NCBI GenBank assembly: GCA_008921705.1
Contig: VFFE01007601.1
Span: forward strand, 2,639,878-2,703,877
Length of the DNA: 64,000 bases
Direction of reading: 5' to 3'
From: Burhinus oedicnemus
Taxonomy: Eukaryota > Chordata > Aves > Charadriiformes > Burhinidae
Shown here: positions 1 to 11,322 of the stretch, in pieces
Layout of the letters: each line of letters begins with the position of its first letter
How positions within the stretch are numbered: position 1 is the stretch's first letter
The notes under the pieces: model-generated
What the model was told of the DNA's origin: nothing
The model's database searches: none
The model's input: the letters and a program-made list of their open reading frames with translations, nothing else
Translations under genes and position numbers: made by a program

Positions 1-3000
1 GTAGTAGGAAAACTGTTGCATAAGCATCAGGCTGAAATCCAGGATCAAACTGTAGCCAAATTTTAAACAATTGCATTTCAAGGAAAACAGTTTCAGCTTT
101 ACTAGTGGACAACAGGAATATATCTGTCTGACCAATTTTTTGTTTATCTTTTCTTTTAAGTCCACGTCTTGCAGCAGATGACTGAATCTTACATAAACTA
201 GGGGAGTGGGGGGTGGTATACTATATCCATGCTACCATTACTCTTTCTACAAAGCCTCAGAGCATTCCTTGCTTCTGCACCATAATGGCTTTATGCTAAA
301 AGAGGGGTAGAATGTGTGATACCATCTCAAAAAAGACACACAGCCTGCTATTTACAAAGAAAAGCTGTATATCCGAAAATGCCTTTCTGCCATATCCAGT
401 AAGTCCTAAACCCTTTTAGGCAATAACCCCTTTAGCTTGCAAGGGAGAGCTGCTTTTCCTGACTCATCTTAGTGGGTTTCACACAGGGACACTTCTCTAA
501 TCATTCTCCTTTGTCATCTTAGGAGCAGCTGATTCTCAGTGTGCTCCAGTTCTCCCTGGTGAGGTTACTGGGGTTCTTCTGCTCCTCGCGCAGTCTGTGT
601 GTTCACTGTGACTGGCATTTAATCATATAGCCTAACACTATGTGTTGTTTGTCCAAGAAATAGCATACACATTCCTGGAGTCACTCCTGTTTTCCTTGTG
701 GTGTACAGACATTTGAATGTTCTATAATAAGAAAAACATGGTTTTTAAAAGCTTATGATGTTTAGGGATACTATTTCCATTGCTTCCTCCAGGGTTTACA
801 AGATGCTCATACAGTAAAGCAACAAGTGCCATAAATGTAACTAGACAGGCAAACAGAATAGCTTGTACAAGCTACAGAAATTTATTTCAGTTAAGTACCA
901 GAAAGCATCTTCACGATATGATTCAGAAAAACAGAAAATTTTATTACTCTGTCTCAATACTGAAAAATCAGGTATACTGGTGACTGCTCTCTCTTTGTAT
1001 GATAATTTAGTTTATTAGTGTTTCCTGATATAAAAATTCTGAGCACGTTGGTATGGCTCAGCACTCCCAGATTTGTATCTTACAATAAAAGTATGTAATT
1101 CAAGGCCTTTTCAAAACATGTCTTTCTACTGACTTTAATAGGTTTTGCATCAGACCTTAATAAAGTAATACATTACTATAGCAAATCTCTATAGCAAATC
1201 TCTAAAGAATATTGGTCATGGTTGTATTGTATAATGGGAACAAGTTCAGTGGCATGTACAGTTTAGTTCTAGTGTTTACTTTCCTGGAACAGCGTTTGGT
1301 TTTGAATGAATATATTGATAGTTCCGTGGGATGTTTTTAGAAATTTTATTTAATTACAGTACAATATTCTTCATTAGACTAGGAAAAACATAATGTGTTT
1401 TCTAAGAGGGAGCGTAATGTATTTTAATAGCTTTTTCATGTTGTTTGAATTCAGTAGTAACTTTCTGTAGTTTGTTCCCCTCTGTTGAAGGAAGAGGGAT
1501 GCTGGCTGTGTAAACCTATTCATGGGCACATATTTTATGCATATGTTTTTAGCTGATTCCTTTTTGTGTTACATTCTCACATGTCATTTTGGGCTTTTCT
1601 ACTGGATGCACTTATTCATAGTTTGTGTTTTGCCTCTCCTGTCTTCTGCTTGTAGAGCATTATGTTTGTATAATGCTGTGGTAATGTCGTGATACAAAGC
1701 AAGTACAGACCAGATGAGTAATACATGAAAAAGTAGTTTTATAGCATCATGTAAATGCCTTATCTGCTTAGCTTGAGAAAAGGTGCATATGGCTTTCCAG
1801 TACATTGTATATATTCTTAATGCACTTTTTTTATTCCAATGGGCAAATCTTGTAGCTCAAACCATGGATAAAACTATTTTTTGTGAGAATGTCAATAAAA
1901 ACATATTCTTTATCTCTTGCTCAGAGGAGGGGGATGATCAGAATGAAGTGACCTTCCTTCTTGTGCCGGGGCATGTCCTTCTGTTCCTTTAATTATTGAC
2001 TATTTATTTTAGCAGAGAGAGTTGTATTATTGACCACAAATTCTCTTGAATTTTTGATTCTTAACAAGGTTTTCTACATACATAAAAGCTTTAAATGTCT
2101 GACTTTGTAGAGTTATATCCAGTTGAAAATGGCTTATGGTTTAGTAAACACTAGTAGAGATTTATGTACATTCTGATGATCTGTAATATTTTAAAATCAC
2201 TGTTATTCATTAGGACTTACCTCAGAGACACATTGCAGCTAAACTCCCACAAGAAGTGTATATTGCAACTCAAAAGTACGTTTTCTTGCTTGTATAATGT
2301 GCGAGAGATGCTGTGACACGTTGTGTATATGTGTCCTCCAGGCTGCAGTTGTGCTACCTTTGGAGAATTTACCATGCATCAGCCACCAGCGTATCAACCA
2401 CCCACAGTAACTCACCACTCAAATCTGCCAGCTCAGTTGTTCATATAATCAATTGAAATTACTGATCTGTGTTAGCAAAGATTTCGTATTTAGAATTAGT
2501 CATTATAATTTTCATTGAAATTGGTTTGTCGGGATTAGAGGAGCTTCTCTGTCCCAAGCAGGGAAACTGTAAGAATGGTGACAATTAGTTGGAGACAGTT
2601 GTTGAAAATATGAGACCTGGTTATTTTTTAATTAAACCACCACATCTGTCTTTGGATTCTACAACATGAATTTAGAAACGGTATTTCTAATATTTTACAT
2701 TCCATTGTGTTCATATAACCAAATTTGACTACTATCTTCTATCCGAAGCAGCTGTTCTTACATTTTCTAGTTTTTGTACTATTGTATGTAAGACCACTTA
2801 CTTTGTTAAGGATTAGGATTTATTCTTGTTAAGGATTCAGTGCAGCTATGATTGAGTTTCTGAGTTTATCTGTTTCTTTGCCATGACATTATGGGGGATT
2901 TTGGTTAGGTTTTTTGGATCTTCTTCTCTTCTAGTTTCCCAAGAATGAAATGCAGCCACTATCTTGTTACCATGGAAAGATCCAAGTAGGATAAATCCCT

Positions 3001-5770
3001 CCACCAGCTCCTTGCCCCTCCCTTGCTTCAGGGATGGGGATGTAAACAGCAAGTGCAATAGGGCTGTCCCGTATAAAGATACCTGACAGCCCACTCCAAA
3101 AGGGTGCAAATGAGGTGAGGATTTCAGAATGAGTCACACCATGACACTGATCCTCAAAATGGACAGACCTAGTGCATATTGACTTTCTGGGGTTTCCTGC
3201 CTCCTAGGTCTACTTTTCTTTACGGCCTATAAAATCTGGTTCCATAAAGAAGGCAAGAATTTTTGCCTTATTATTCCTGCAAAAACCTGCAGTTAATTGG
3301 TTCATTAGTACTCTTTATCTTAAGATAACCTGGTAATAATTACTAGGACCTATTTGGACCCTCCACCACACTTCTAGGTAGCATTAGAATAAGATTATGT
3401 CCTCAGGTCAACTTCATCAAGCTTTGCACTTTTGCAGCTACCATCAGAATTTTTACCTTTACCTCTGGCCCTATCCAGTGAGGTCCTGAAGTTGTTTCTA
3501 GAGCTCCCGGATCATCCCATCAAACTTGAGTAGCCCATGCAGGGATTTTGGTGGCTCTTAGTTTCAGGAAACGTTGATACTATAAATTAAATACTTTGGC
3601 TATTAGGTGATTTGAAAGATACCCCGGTTTGCTATCTTGTTGCAGAATTTGCTTTGTTATTTTCAGAGGATAATACATTTTTGTCACACCTGCAAAACTA
3701 GAAACCTTGGATATAAGTTGAGGAGTGTTTGTGCAGCTATTGCTTATTGCTTAGTGTACCTCTTTGTTGGTCCATTGCTTTCAAGTGTACCAGGGAACTC
3801 TTTGTCCAATTGCAGGCCCTAGGGCTAAGCAAATGAATTGCAAGTATTTTTCAAGTCTTGCCTAATTCCTTTCAAACATCAACCATTTTGAGCTAAAGAA
3901 ATCCCACTTGTAAAAATCTCTTCGTAAGTCTACCTTACTTTAATGCTCTGTACTCAACATGCCTCAGAAGAACAATATTCCACACTATATTTTCCCCCTT
4001 TTGACAAAGTATTTAGAAACTCAACCCATCTGGCCATTATCAGACTTCATAGAAAACAAGATAATGATTCCCAATTTGATTTTACATTCATGTTTTTTAA
4101 AAATAAGAGCTTGTTTTTAAAGCTTTTGATTAAACTGAAATACCTGGTTTTGAACCATCCATTCCAGGAACCTGTCCTGAGCGTTGCCTGTATCAGATAA
4201 TTGGCTTCCAGATTTTAAAGATTTGGAACTGATAGTAAAGTGGAGGAATGGAATTGCTAAATGTTTTGTATTTTGAACGTTTAACTTCAAAGCTAACCAG
4301 TTTCACTTTTAAGGGAGAATTAGTGCAATTAAAACTTTCTCTTCTGTAAATCATTGCCATTAATGTACCATTAATCATTGTATCATTAAGGCCTGTGATA
4401 GATCTGTGTGATTTTATAAAGAAATCAATAAAGAAAAATAAGGTAGTTGTAGAACTGCAACTGGGTGAAATCCAAGTGCTCCAAGGTTAGCAGCAAATAT
4501 CTTTAGGGCCAGTATTTCAGCCCAGTGTGACAGAAATTCTGCATTTTCATTACATCATGATGGCTGAAGGAAAAAATCAGTGCCTTCCATAACAATACTT
4601 GAAAGTGTATCTTTACAGAAATGCTGGAGTACTGGTTGAATTAAGGTATTTGACCTTCATGGTTTGCAAGTTTCAGGGGTTTTTAATTCTCTACTAATTC
4701 TGAAACTGTGAAGAATTTTACCTTCTCCTTTATGTTTTCACATTATGTTGAAATTAAGGTGCTTTTTGTTCAAGCTACTCTTCTTACAAAGTACTTTAAA
4801 ATGTTTTTTCTCAATGTTGGGAAACTATTGTTACCTCTTTTGTACACTTCAGAACAAACTTGGCAAGGAGATTTCAAACATCTTGCTGAAATTGTGATAT
4901 GAGTGAGGCAAAAGGCAAAATATTCATTGATCTAAAAGGGCAAGGGTGATGCTTCTTGGTATTTGAGGGGTGGAGGCTTGGTCTTTGCTTTGGGGTTTTT
5001 GTTCCCTTTGCTACAGATCAGCAAAGATTCTTTAAATGGCAGAAGGCTGTGTGTAGAGGCAGCTAGGAGGGGTCAGGTTCTGTCATTGTGAAACCATACG
5101 ACTTCATTTAGGTTATGATGCTGGGATGTCTAAAAATCCCAGCAGTATAATACTAGTGAAGAAAGTCACATTTGAGCACTTAACACCTTAATAAATGTTT
5201 CCGTATGTTTTAAGGGGAAAAACAGGGATTTTTTTTCTTCCTTGAGAACTTCAGTGTTGCTTTGTGGATATTGGAGTATTTTTGTCTGCTCTTTGAGATA
5301 CTAAACCTCTGCTTTTCCATTACATGTGATACAACGCCTTTCAAATATCTGAACATTTAAAAGATGTGTTTTATGTTTGTTGCTACAAAATAGGTGAAGA
5401 ATTAAAACGGAAGGCTCTTAATCTACAGCTGATGCATACAGCATTGCCTAATAATGTTCTTAACAATATTCATGGATTATGATCCTTTTTAAATAAAAGG
5501 TAAATGTCCTCTAATATTATAAGAACAAATAAATACACTGTAGAAGAAATGTCAGTCTCGGATATCAATTCAACAAATAAACAGTGATTAAAGAATGTAC
5601 TCTTTCTCCTGTGAAACCTCTTCCTCCTTGTAAAGCTTTTTCATGGAAAAATAAACATTAAAAATTGTGTCTTTTCTTTCAAGGCTGGGTTTGTCTGTCA
5701 ATCTTTACGTGCACATAGATGTGGAAGTTATGAAATGCATCTGCCATAAGGGGTTACAGCTTGATTAAAA
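1..5770. other. Unassigned AT-rich non-coding DNA
   Basis: No gene, recognisable repeat or RNA was found here. Open frames are all under about 90 codons, occur on both strands, and carry no motif I recognise. The only small-scale structure noted is a tandem duplication of a 13-base unit at 1176-1201. The stretch could be intergenic or intronic; the sequence does not decide. Confidence 0.6.
1176..1201. repeat. Short tandem duplication, 13-base unit x2
   Basis: The unit CTATAGCAAATCT occurs twice head to tail, followed by a partial third copy (CTA). This looks like simple replication slippage with no implied function. Confidence 0.8.
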
Positions 5771-5774
5771 TCCT

Positions 5775-6029
5775 TTAATTAACAAGTACTATTCGTTTCA
5801 CACTCCCTTTCCCACAGGGCTCTGCAGTTGTGGGTATTCTGTGACCTGAGGGTTGGTAAAACACTGTGCAGTCGTCAGGACTCCTCAGTGTCAATGTTAC
5901 GCGGTGGTCTGAAAACAAGAGATCTGGTTTTATTCCATTTCTGCACATAAGAGAGATGAGAAACGGTGTACTGCATGAGTCATAGACTGACTGTTTTGTA
6001 GCCTTCAGTTTATTGAGGAGATCCCAGAG
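5775..6029 (-). other. Coding-like open frame of unknown identity
   Basis: An open frame of about 85 codons on the minus strand ends at 5775. It has a mixed, protein-like composition and includes the residues NGIKPDLLFSDHRVTLTLR. It has no ATG start; a TAG lies just upstream in frame. In a neighbouring frame an ATG in acceptable context gives 28 codons beginning MANKQCFKVEL that run up to this frame, so a single indel could join the two. I do not recognise any family. It may be a decayed gene fragment or chance; chance is more likely. Confidence 0.15.
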
Positions 6030-6527
6030 CAAGCTTAGCTACTGGAGCAGATCTCGCTGCATTGAGCTCCACTTTGAAGCACTGTTTGTTAGCCATATTG
6101 CTGTGGCTAAACTGTGCACAGTTTGCGGTATGAGGGTGCGTGTTTAATAGTTGTGGTTGAACCGTATTCTAACAGCAGCTTCTAAAAAAAAAAATAAAAT
6201 TGTTTTACTTGGATAACAGTTTTGCAGCTTTGACTAAGAACATATGGATACGGTGTACTAATACACGCTTCGTGTGTGCACCAATACAACTGAGGACTGA
6301 TACCAACATACCTACGAAGATATTCCCTTATTTATGCTCCTTATCTTATTTTTATTGATACAATGATTTATCATTAGTGAAAACATCGTATGCCAAAAAT
6401 TCTGGCCTATTTACTATAGGTGAGCCCAAGCAATAGTAAGTGTAGCTCTGCTGAATTTTTTTCCCCTTGCTAAAGATTATTTCTCGTGACTATACATCCA
6501 TTCAAATATTTAAAAGATTTATACACA

Positions 6528-6765
6528 CTACTTATAAAACTCCACTAACTTTCTTTGATTTCCATGCAGATTAAATATATTCATCTTAGCCCGATGCAAT
6601 AAGTCTGAATTTGACAAACATTCAAACAGATTTATTTGCAATTTTGATGCGTTGTTATAAAGTGCATCTAAAGCTTCTGCCAAGCCTAACTCAGCTAGTG
6701 TAGGCAGGGTCGCGTCATCTCTCAGCATCTTAGTGACCATTTGCCTCGGATCATAAAGCTGAAAG
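6528..6765 (-). other. Coding-like open frame, possible terminal exon
   Basis: A minus-strand open frame contains an ATG at 6740 and ends with TAG at 6528-6530. The residues include LPTLAELGLAEALDALYNN, an amphipathic helix-like composition. Upstream of the ATG, a pyrimidine-poor but plausible acceptor (TTTCAG, exon start near 6758) would allow it to be a last exon. No family is recognised, and no partner exon with matching phase could be placed. It lies about 500 bases upstream, on the same strand, of the coding-like frame at 5775-6029. Confidence 0.15.
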
Positions 6766-7886
6766 TTTACTTGCTTTCAGTCGTCATCTCTGAAATGACA
6801 CCTTCACCCCCAACTTTTATCTAAGTATTCTTAAAACAATAAGCCTGTACGTGCACAGATTTGTACATTCTGTATGCAGACTTAGAGATGCCTATGTGTA
6901 TAATGGCATTGGTGTGACTGAGCTGGACTTGTGCATGTCACCAGAACCCAGGGAGGCACTGCCCACTAGAAGTTTCTGTGGTTGCAAAGTCACTGCTCTA
7001 GGAAACAATTAATTAGGTTGTTTCTAAAAGCAAGGGGAAGGAGCCTTTCATTTGAATTTCACTAATGGGGCCAAGATATATTCTTGTTATTGCAAGGGAT
7101 TCTGCAATCTCCTGCCGGGAGATTGGGTAGATAGGGCTTTAAAAGGCTTCTCTCCCTGCCCTGTCCTTCCCATCTGAAGTAGTTTCCTGTAGCTGTTCAA
7201 AATCATGACCCTGCCGCCCCGTCTGAATTTTATCTTTTCTGCCTGTCACCCTGGTATTTCATGCACACAATCCCACCAGAAACTGAAAACAATACCTGAT
7301 GGCTATTTTATGTGCCCTGTGTAGCAAAATTCTACCCTGGCTGTAACTGGGCTTTCTAGAGCCAGTTTGTTCTCCTTTGCCCTCTTCCTTAAGCACAGAA
7401 ATCAAAGCAGAGGTGAGGATTTCAGCCTTCAAGTGTAAAAGAGTAGCTTTCTAAAGTATTGCTATAGCAGCACATGTTGTTTCTTTCATTTTTTGGAAAA
7501 GCATTAGCAAGTTGTAACCTTTAGTTAAATCTCTCCATATTTTTCCTGTCTTAAGCAGAGTATGTGGACTTATCAGTGCTCAGAGCTCCTAACAACAGGC
7601 TATGGGTGTATTTTCCAAACACTGAACAAAGCTGCAATATTAAGGAGTAGTTAGATATTAATGAAGAAGTTGCTTCAGTAAACTCAAACGTTTAGTCAAT
7701 TTTACCCCCGTGCTGTACATTCACTTGTGAATTCCATCCACCACGGAACTGCGGTGTTATTTTTGATCTTTGAAGCTATCGTTGCAATTCTTGTCCTTGA
7801 GAACTGGAAAGTTGTTCTAACGCCATCTTTATGTTCTAAGGAGAAGGCAGATTTGATACCTTCTTTATACAGCAGGGCTTGGGAAA

Positions 7887-8088
7887 GCGCATCACTTCCC
7901 TAGGGAAGGTCTGAACCCTGCGTCTGAGATGACGGCACGTGTGTGTGACGTGTTTTAAGCAGAGCGGCGTAGAGCCAGCAGTTCCGTGGTCAGCAGCAAG
8001 CGTAAGCAGCCGTTCTGTCAAGGCCTCTGCGCTTCCCCTCCCTCTCCTTATGCACACCGACACTCAGGACTTGACTAAAGCTGTGACG
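7887..8088. promoter_or_regulatory. Local CpG cluster, possible promoter region
   Basis: I count 13 CpG dinucleotides in about 200 bases, far denser than the surrounding sequence, where CpG is scarce. It includes a CACGTG E-box at 7936-7941 and TGACGT/TGACGTG half-sites. It is too short for a formal CpG island but stands out in this window. A TATA-like box and a candidate first exon follow about 300 bases downstream. A promoter role is inference. Confidence 0.3.
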
Positions 8089-8387
8089 TTTTCCAAGTTG
8101 TTATCTGGGGTTGATACTGAAATACAGAGATCCCTAAGAATGAGAGATGCAGCTGTTTTTCAGAGTCTTAATACATCCAGCAAATGGAATTATACAAGAG
8201 AATATAAAATTGAAATGCGCCACGCAGTGCGTAGGAGCATCAGTGCCTAAATGATGGTTAAATCCAAGGGAAATTTGCTGGGGGCTACTGAGAAACCCGT
8301 CATTTAAATTTTTCTCTCCTTTATGCAGTTGAGTGAAGAAGATGGATTTAATTAGCATTTTTGCCGTGCTCTTAGCAGTGGAAGTGC

Positions 8388-8394
8388 TATAAAG
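8388..8394 (+). promoter_or_regulatory. TATA-like box
   Basis: TATAAAG lies about 300 bases downstream of the CpG cluster. Transcription starting 25-30 bases further on would begin near 8418 and include the small open frame at 8493-8540. Such strings are frequent by chance, so its weight comes only from the surrounding arrangement. Confidence 0.2.
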
Positions 8395-8417
8395 CGCTGC
8401 TGTTATTGCAGACTTGA

Positions 8418-8540
8418 ATCAAAGGAGGTGCGTGTGGCAGAACTTCTGAGAGTGTACGTGAAAGTGCAGAGGATGTACTGGGATGCTCAGAAATGGAGTC
8501 CCTAGTGAAAAGTGACAAAATTTGCCTCACAAATTCACTG
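8418..8540 (+). other. Candidate first exon with short open frame
   Basis: The ATG at 8493-8495 has G at -3 and G at +4, a strong Kozak context. It opens a 16-codon frame (MESLVKSDKICLTNSL) that runs exactly to CTG followed by a perfect GTAAGT donor at 8541-8546, leaving phase 0. A TATA-like box sits at 8388 and a CpG cluster at 7887-8088. A TTGCAG acceptor at 8410 would alternatively make this an internal exon. An upstream ATG at 8473 is followed by a stop after 10 codons. No downstream exon was identified and the peptide is not recognised, so it could equally be a lncRNA exon or chance. Confidence 0.2.
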
Positions 8541-8546
8541 GTAAGT

Positions 8547-11204
8547 ATAAAATGAAACATTTACTGAATCATAACAGGATTAGTTATGAATTTAAACTAG
8601 CAGAGGATTTAAATTTTTTATTTACTTGAGGATGCTGAACAGAACGATTCTTTTTACAGTAGGATTAAATTACCTGACAGTGCGTGAAATACAGGAAAAA
8701 TACAGGATTTCACCAAAAGAAGTGAAGTATGATGGATGGTGTATTTTATATAGAAGTGTAGGCATGTTTTTTCTAATAAACCGCAAGCTTGCTGATTTTA
8801 AAAAATATATTTTTTTAAATGTTAGTGGGTGGAGAGTCTCAGCAACTTTGTGACCTGCTTCTGGTCTATGTTAAGTACATCCCATATAATGACGAGATTA
8901 TATATTTTTCTTATACACTTGCTACAGGGTCTCTCCTGCTTTCACATACTGTGGTAGCCTCATCACTGCGATGTCCTCTGGGACTCTGCACATCGCAGTT
9001 TTGGTCTTGACAGTAGGAGAGACTGCCTTATTGTAGGCACCTGACAGCAGGCATACTGCTGTTTTCTAAGAACAGTCTAGCTCGGATGAACCTGTCATAG
9101 CAATTGTTTTCCACCTCCTAACATGCAGAAAGCTTGTAGAGTACCTCGTACAGCAGCAAGCCAAAAATGATCAGGATTCTTTTGGATTTAATCCGTGTTG
9201 AAGCTTCTCACAGTCTTGAAGGAAATTCATATTTATGATTAAAGCGGTCCCAGGGAAGAGCTGATTTGCTATTTGCAAAAAATCCCAACGAGTTTATATT
9301 GTTAGCCTAGAAAAGCTGTATATTTTAAAGTGAGAATTGCTGACAGTCAAGTAAAGAAATTTTCAGAAAAAAAGCGGTTAAGTTATTCTGAAGCAATTCT
9401 AACCTGTCAGCTTAACAATATGAGGACTGTTGTAAGCAATGATATATCCTACCCATTTTTTTGTCAGCCGAGGAAATAAGTGAAGAAAATCCACTAGGAT
9501 TATCTTCCAGCATGACACTTCAATAGTACATCTCAGCATTAAAGTCTAGTGAATTCTCCTCAATTTGGGAAGACACTCAGATTCAGTAGTAAGTTTGACT
9601 CTCTGATAGAAACCATGGGGAGGCTGAACCCTTAGGTGGAATAAATTTTCCTGCTTCTAACTGGACAGTGGAGTTTATACGTTTCTCCCAGGCAGCAAAT
9701 AGATGCATTTATCCCTACACTGCTGCACTCCTCTCATTAATCTCTGCTGAGTTACTTCTTAATGACTATCACTTGATCCTTTTCAGTCTACCTTCATCTC
9801 TCTAATTAGTTCTCCCAAAGCTTGCAGCCCATTGACTGTCGGCGTGTAGCTCTTTTCACTCACGAAAGAAAAATAATTCACTTCTCTCATTTTGGGAAAA
9901 AATATTCCTAACCTGTACATCCTTTCCCCTTTTCTTTTTATGCTCATGAATTGTGTTATTAGTGAGAGCTCCTGCTTCCTCTATTTCACTTCTATATTAC
10001 ATCCCACTGATTTGGCTGTTCCCATGCTAACCGCTAAAATTGCTCTCAGTGAGGTTTCTAATGGTCTATTGCTAGCCAAATCTCTTCAGTCTTCTTGGCC
10101 TGCCAGTTGCCTTCAACATATACAACCAGTATTTCAGTTTTGAAATTTTTACTTTGCTTCTTTTCTTCCCTTTATTCCAGCCCTCTGCATACTTTGGAAA
10201 CTGCTCTTGCATATGTCCTTGGCTGAATACTCCTTGTCTTCCCCATCTCCAGCTTTTGGTGGGAATTGCCCTGGACTGCCACTCTTCCTACCCTCTTCCC
10301 ATTGCACACTTTGTCTCCGGATGGTACAAAGTTCAGCAACCACCTGTGCTGAGGCGTCAGAGTCCCACCTCTCTCCTCCAGAATGCTCTCTTTCTATGAA
10401 ACTTCAGCCTCATCCTTTATCTTCCTTTGACTGTATAAAATTTAATACAGCTGAAAACTCCTAATCATCTCTTCACTATTCCTTCATGTTACTCCTTTCC
10501 TTTATCAAGCAAGCCTTCTGATTACAGACAAGCCTTAGAACTTCACCACTTGTTCACATTTCAGCATCTCACTGGGTCCTTGCATTTGGACAGTATCTGA
10601 ATTTTTGCAGATTTTTTTTTCATCTTTTGTCTTCTCTCCCTCTAGTCTGCACATTTGTTCGAGGTTTTCTACCTCATGTCTCAATTGCTACAACACATCG
10701 TGTTAGGTAAGAGAATCTCGTCCTCCTCTTACCTATCCAAAATGTGACTTTGTCAAGTGTTGGTTTTGTAGCCTGAAGGGTGATGACTGAAACATTACTT
10801 TCTTGAATCCAACTGCCAGCTCTCCCTACTTGCTAGTATCAAGCATATGCTGCACCTCCGCATATTTCAGTATGCCATTCACAGCATAGTCATATCCTAT
10901 CTGTGAGGTTTTATTGATTTTGAAGATACCAACTTCTGCCTCTGATTTTTTCATCTTTCTTCACCCTTATCCACTATTAGTCTTACAAACATTGCGAAAA
11001 GTACCTCTGAGGCTTCCTTTAATTTTCAAAAGGATTTCCTCATCGACACTGGCAAAGCCTTTCTTACAACACTGAAGTATTGTCAACATTTAGGCTCTCC
11101 TGGACTAAGATCACTCACTCTTAAACCAACAGTATCTCATTGTTCACTGTTAGACTCCATCTGTTGGCTGCACTGTCTCGTTCGTTGCCTGGTGTTGAAC
11201 ATAG
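8547..11204. other. Unassigned DNA, pyrimidine-rich on + strand
   Basis: No gene or recent repeat was seen. From about 9650 to 10700 the + strand is clearly rich in C and T, which produces several overlapping serine-, leucine- and proline-rich open frames on that strand. These look like composition effects rather than genes. The downstream end abuts an ancient repeat, so part of this stretch may be unrecognisably decayed LINE sequence. Confidence 0.5.
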
Positions 11205-11322
11205 GTTGTAAGCTCTCAGTGGATACGGGACTTTCTTTTCCCTATGTGTTTACACAACACCTAATGCCATGGAGTTTTTCCTGAGAAGAACTCCTAGACG
11301 CTGTGGTAATACAAATGATAAC
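11205..11322 (+). mobile_element. Ancient L3/CR1-like repeat, 3' end
   Basis: The order of phrases matches a 3' tail I know from old amniote LINE/SINE families. TTGTAAGCTCTC is followed by a GGGACTTTCTTTT stretch, then TGTTTACACAACACCTAATGCC, then CTCCTAGACGCTGTGGTAAT and ACAAATGATAA. Divergence is high, so the insertion predates birds. The exact family (L3, an old CR1 or a SINE sharing that tail) cannot be settled by eye. Confidence 0.65.

Noticed and set aside
5818..5851. Strong pyrimidine tract and CAG acceptor on the + strand (CTCCCTTTCCCACAG).
   Set aside because: The following sequence has no good donor at a sensible distance, and an isolated acceptor match is common.
10149..10464. Overlapping open frames on both strands.
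   Set aside because: They reflect the C/T-rich composition; there is no domain, no consistent splice structure and no codon signal.
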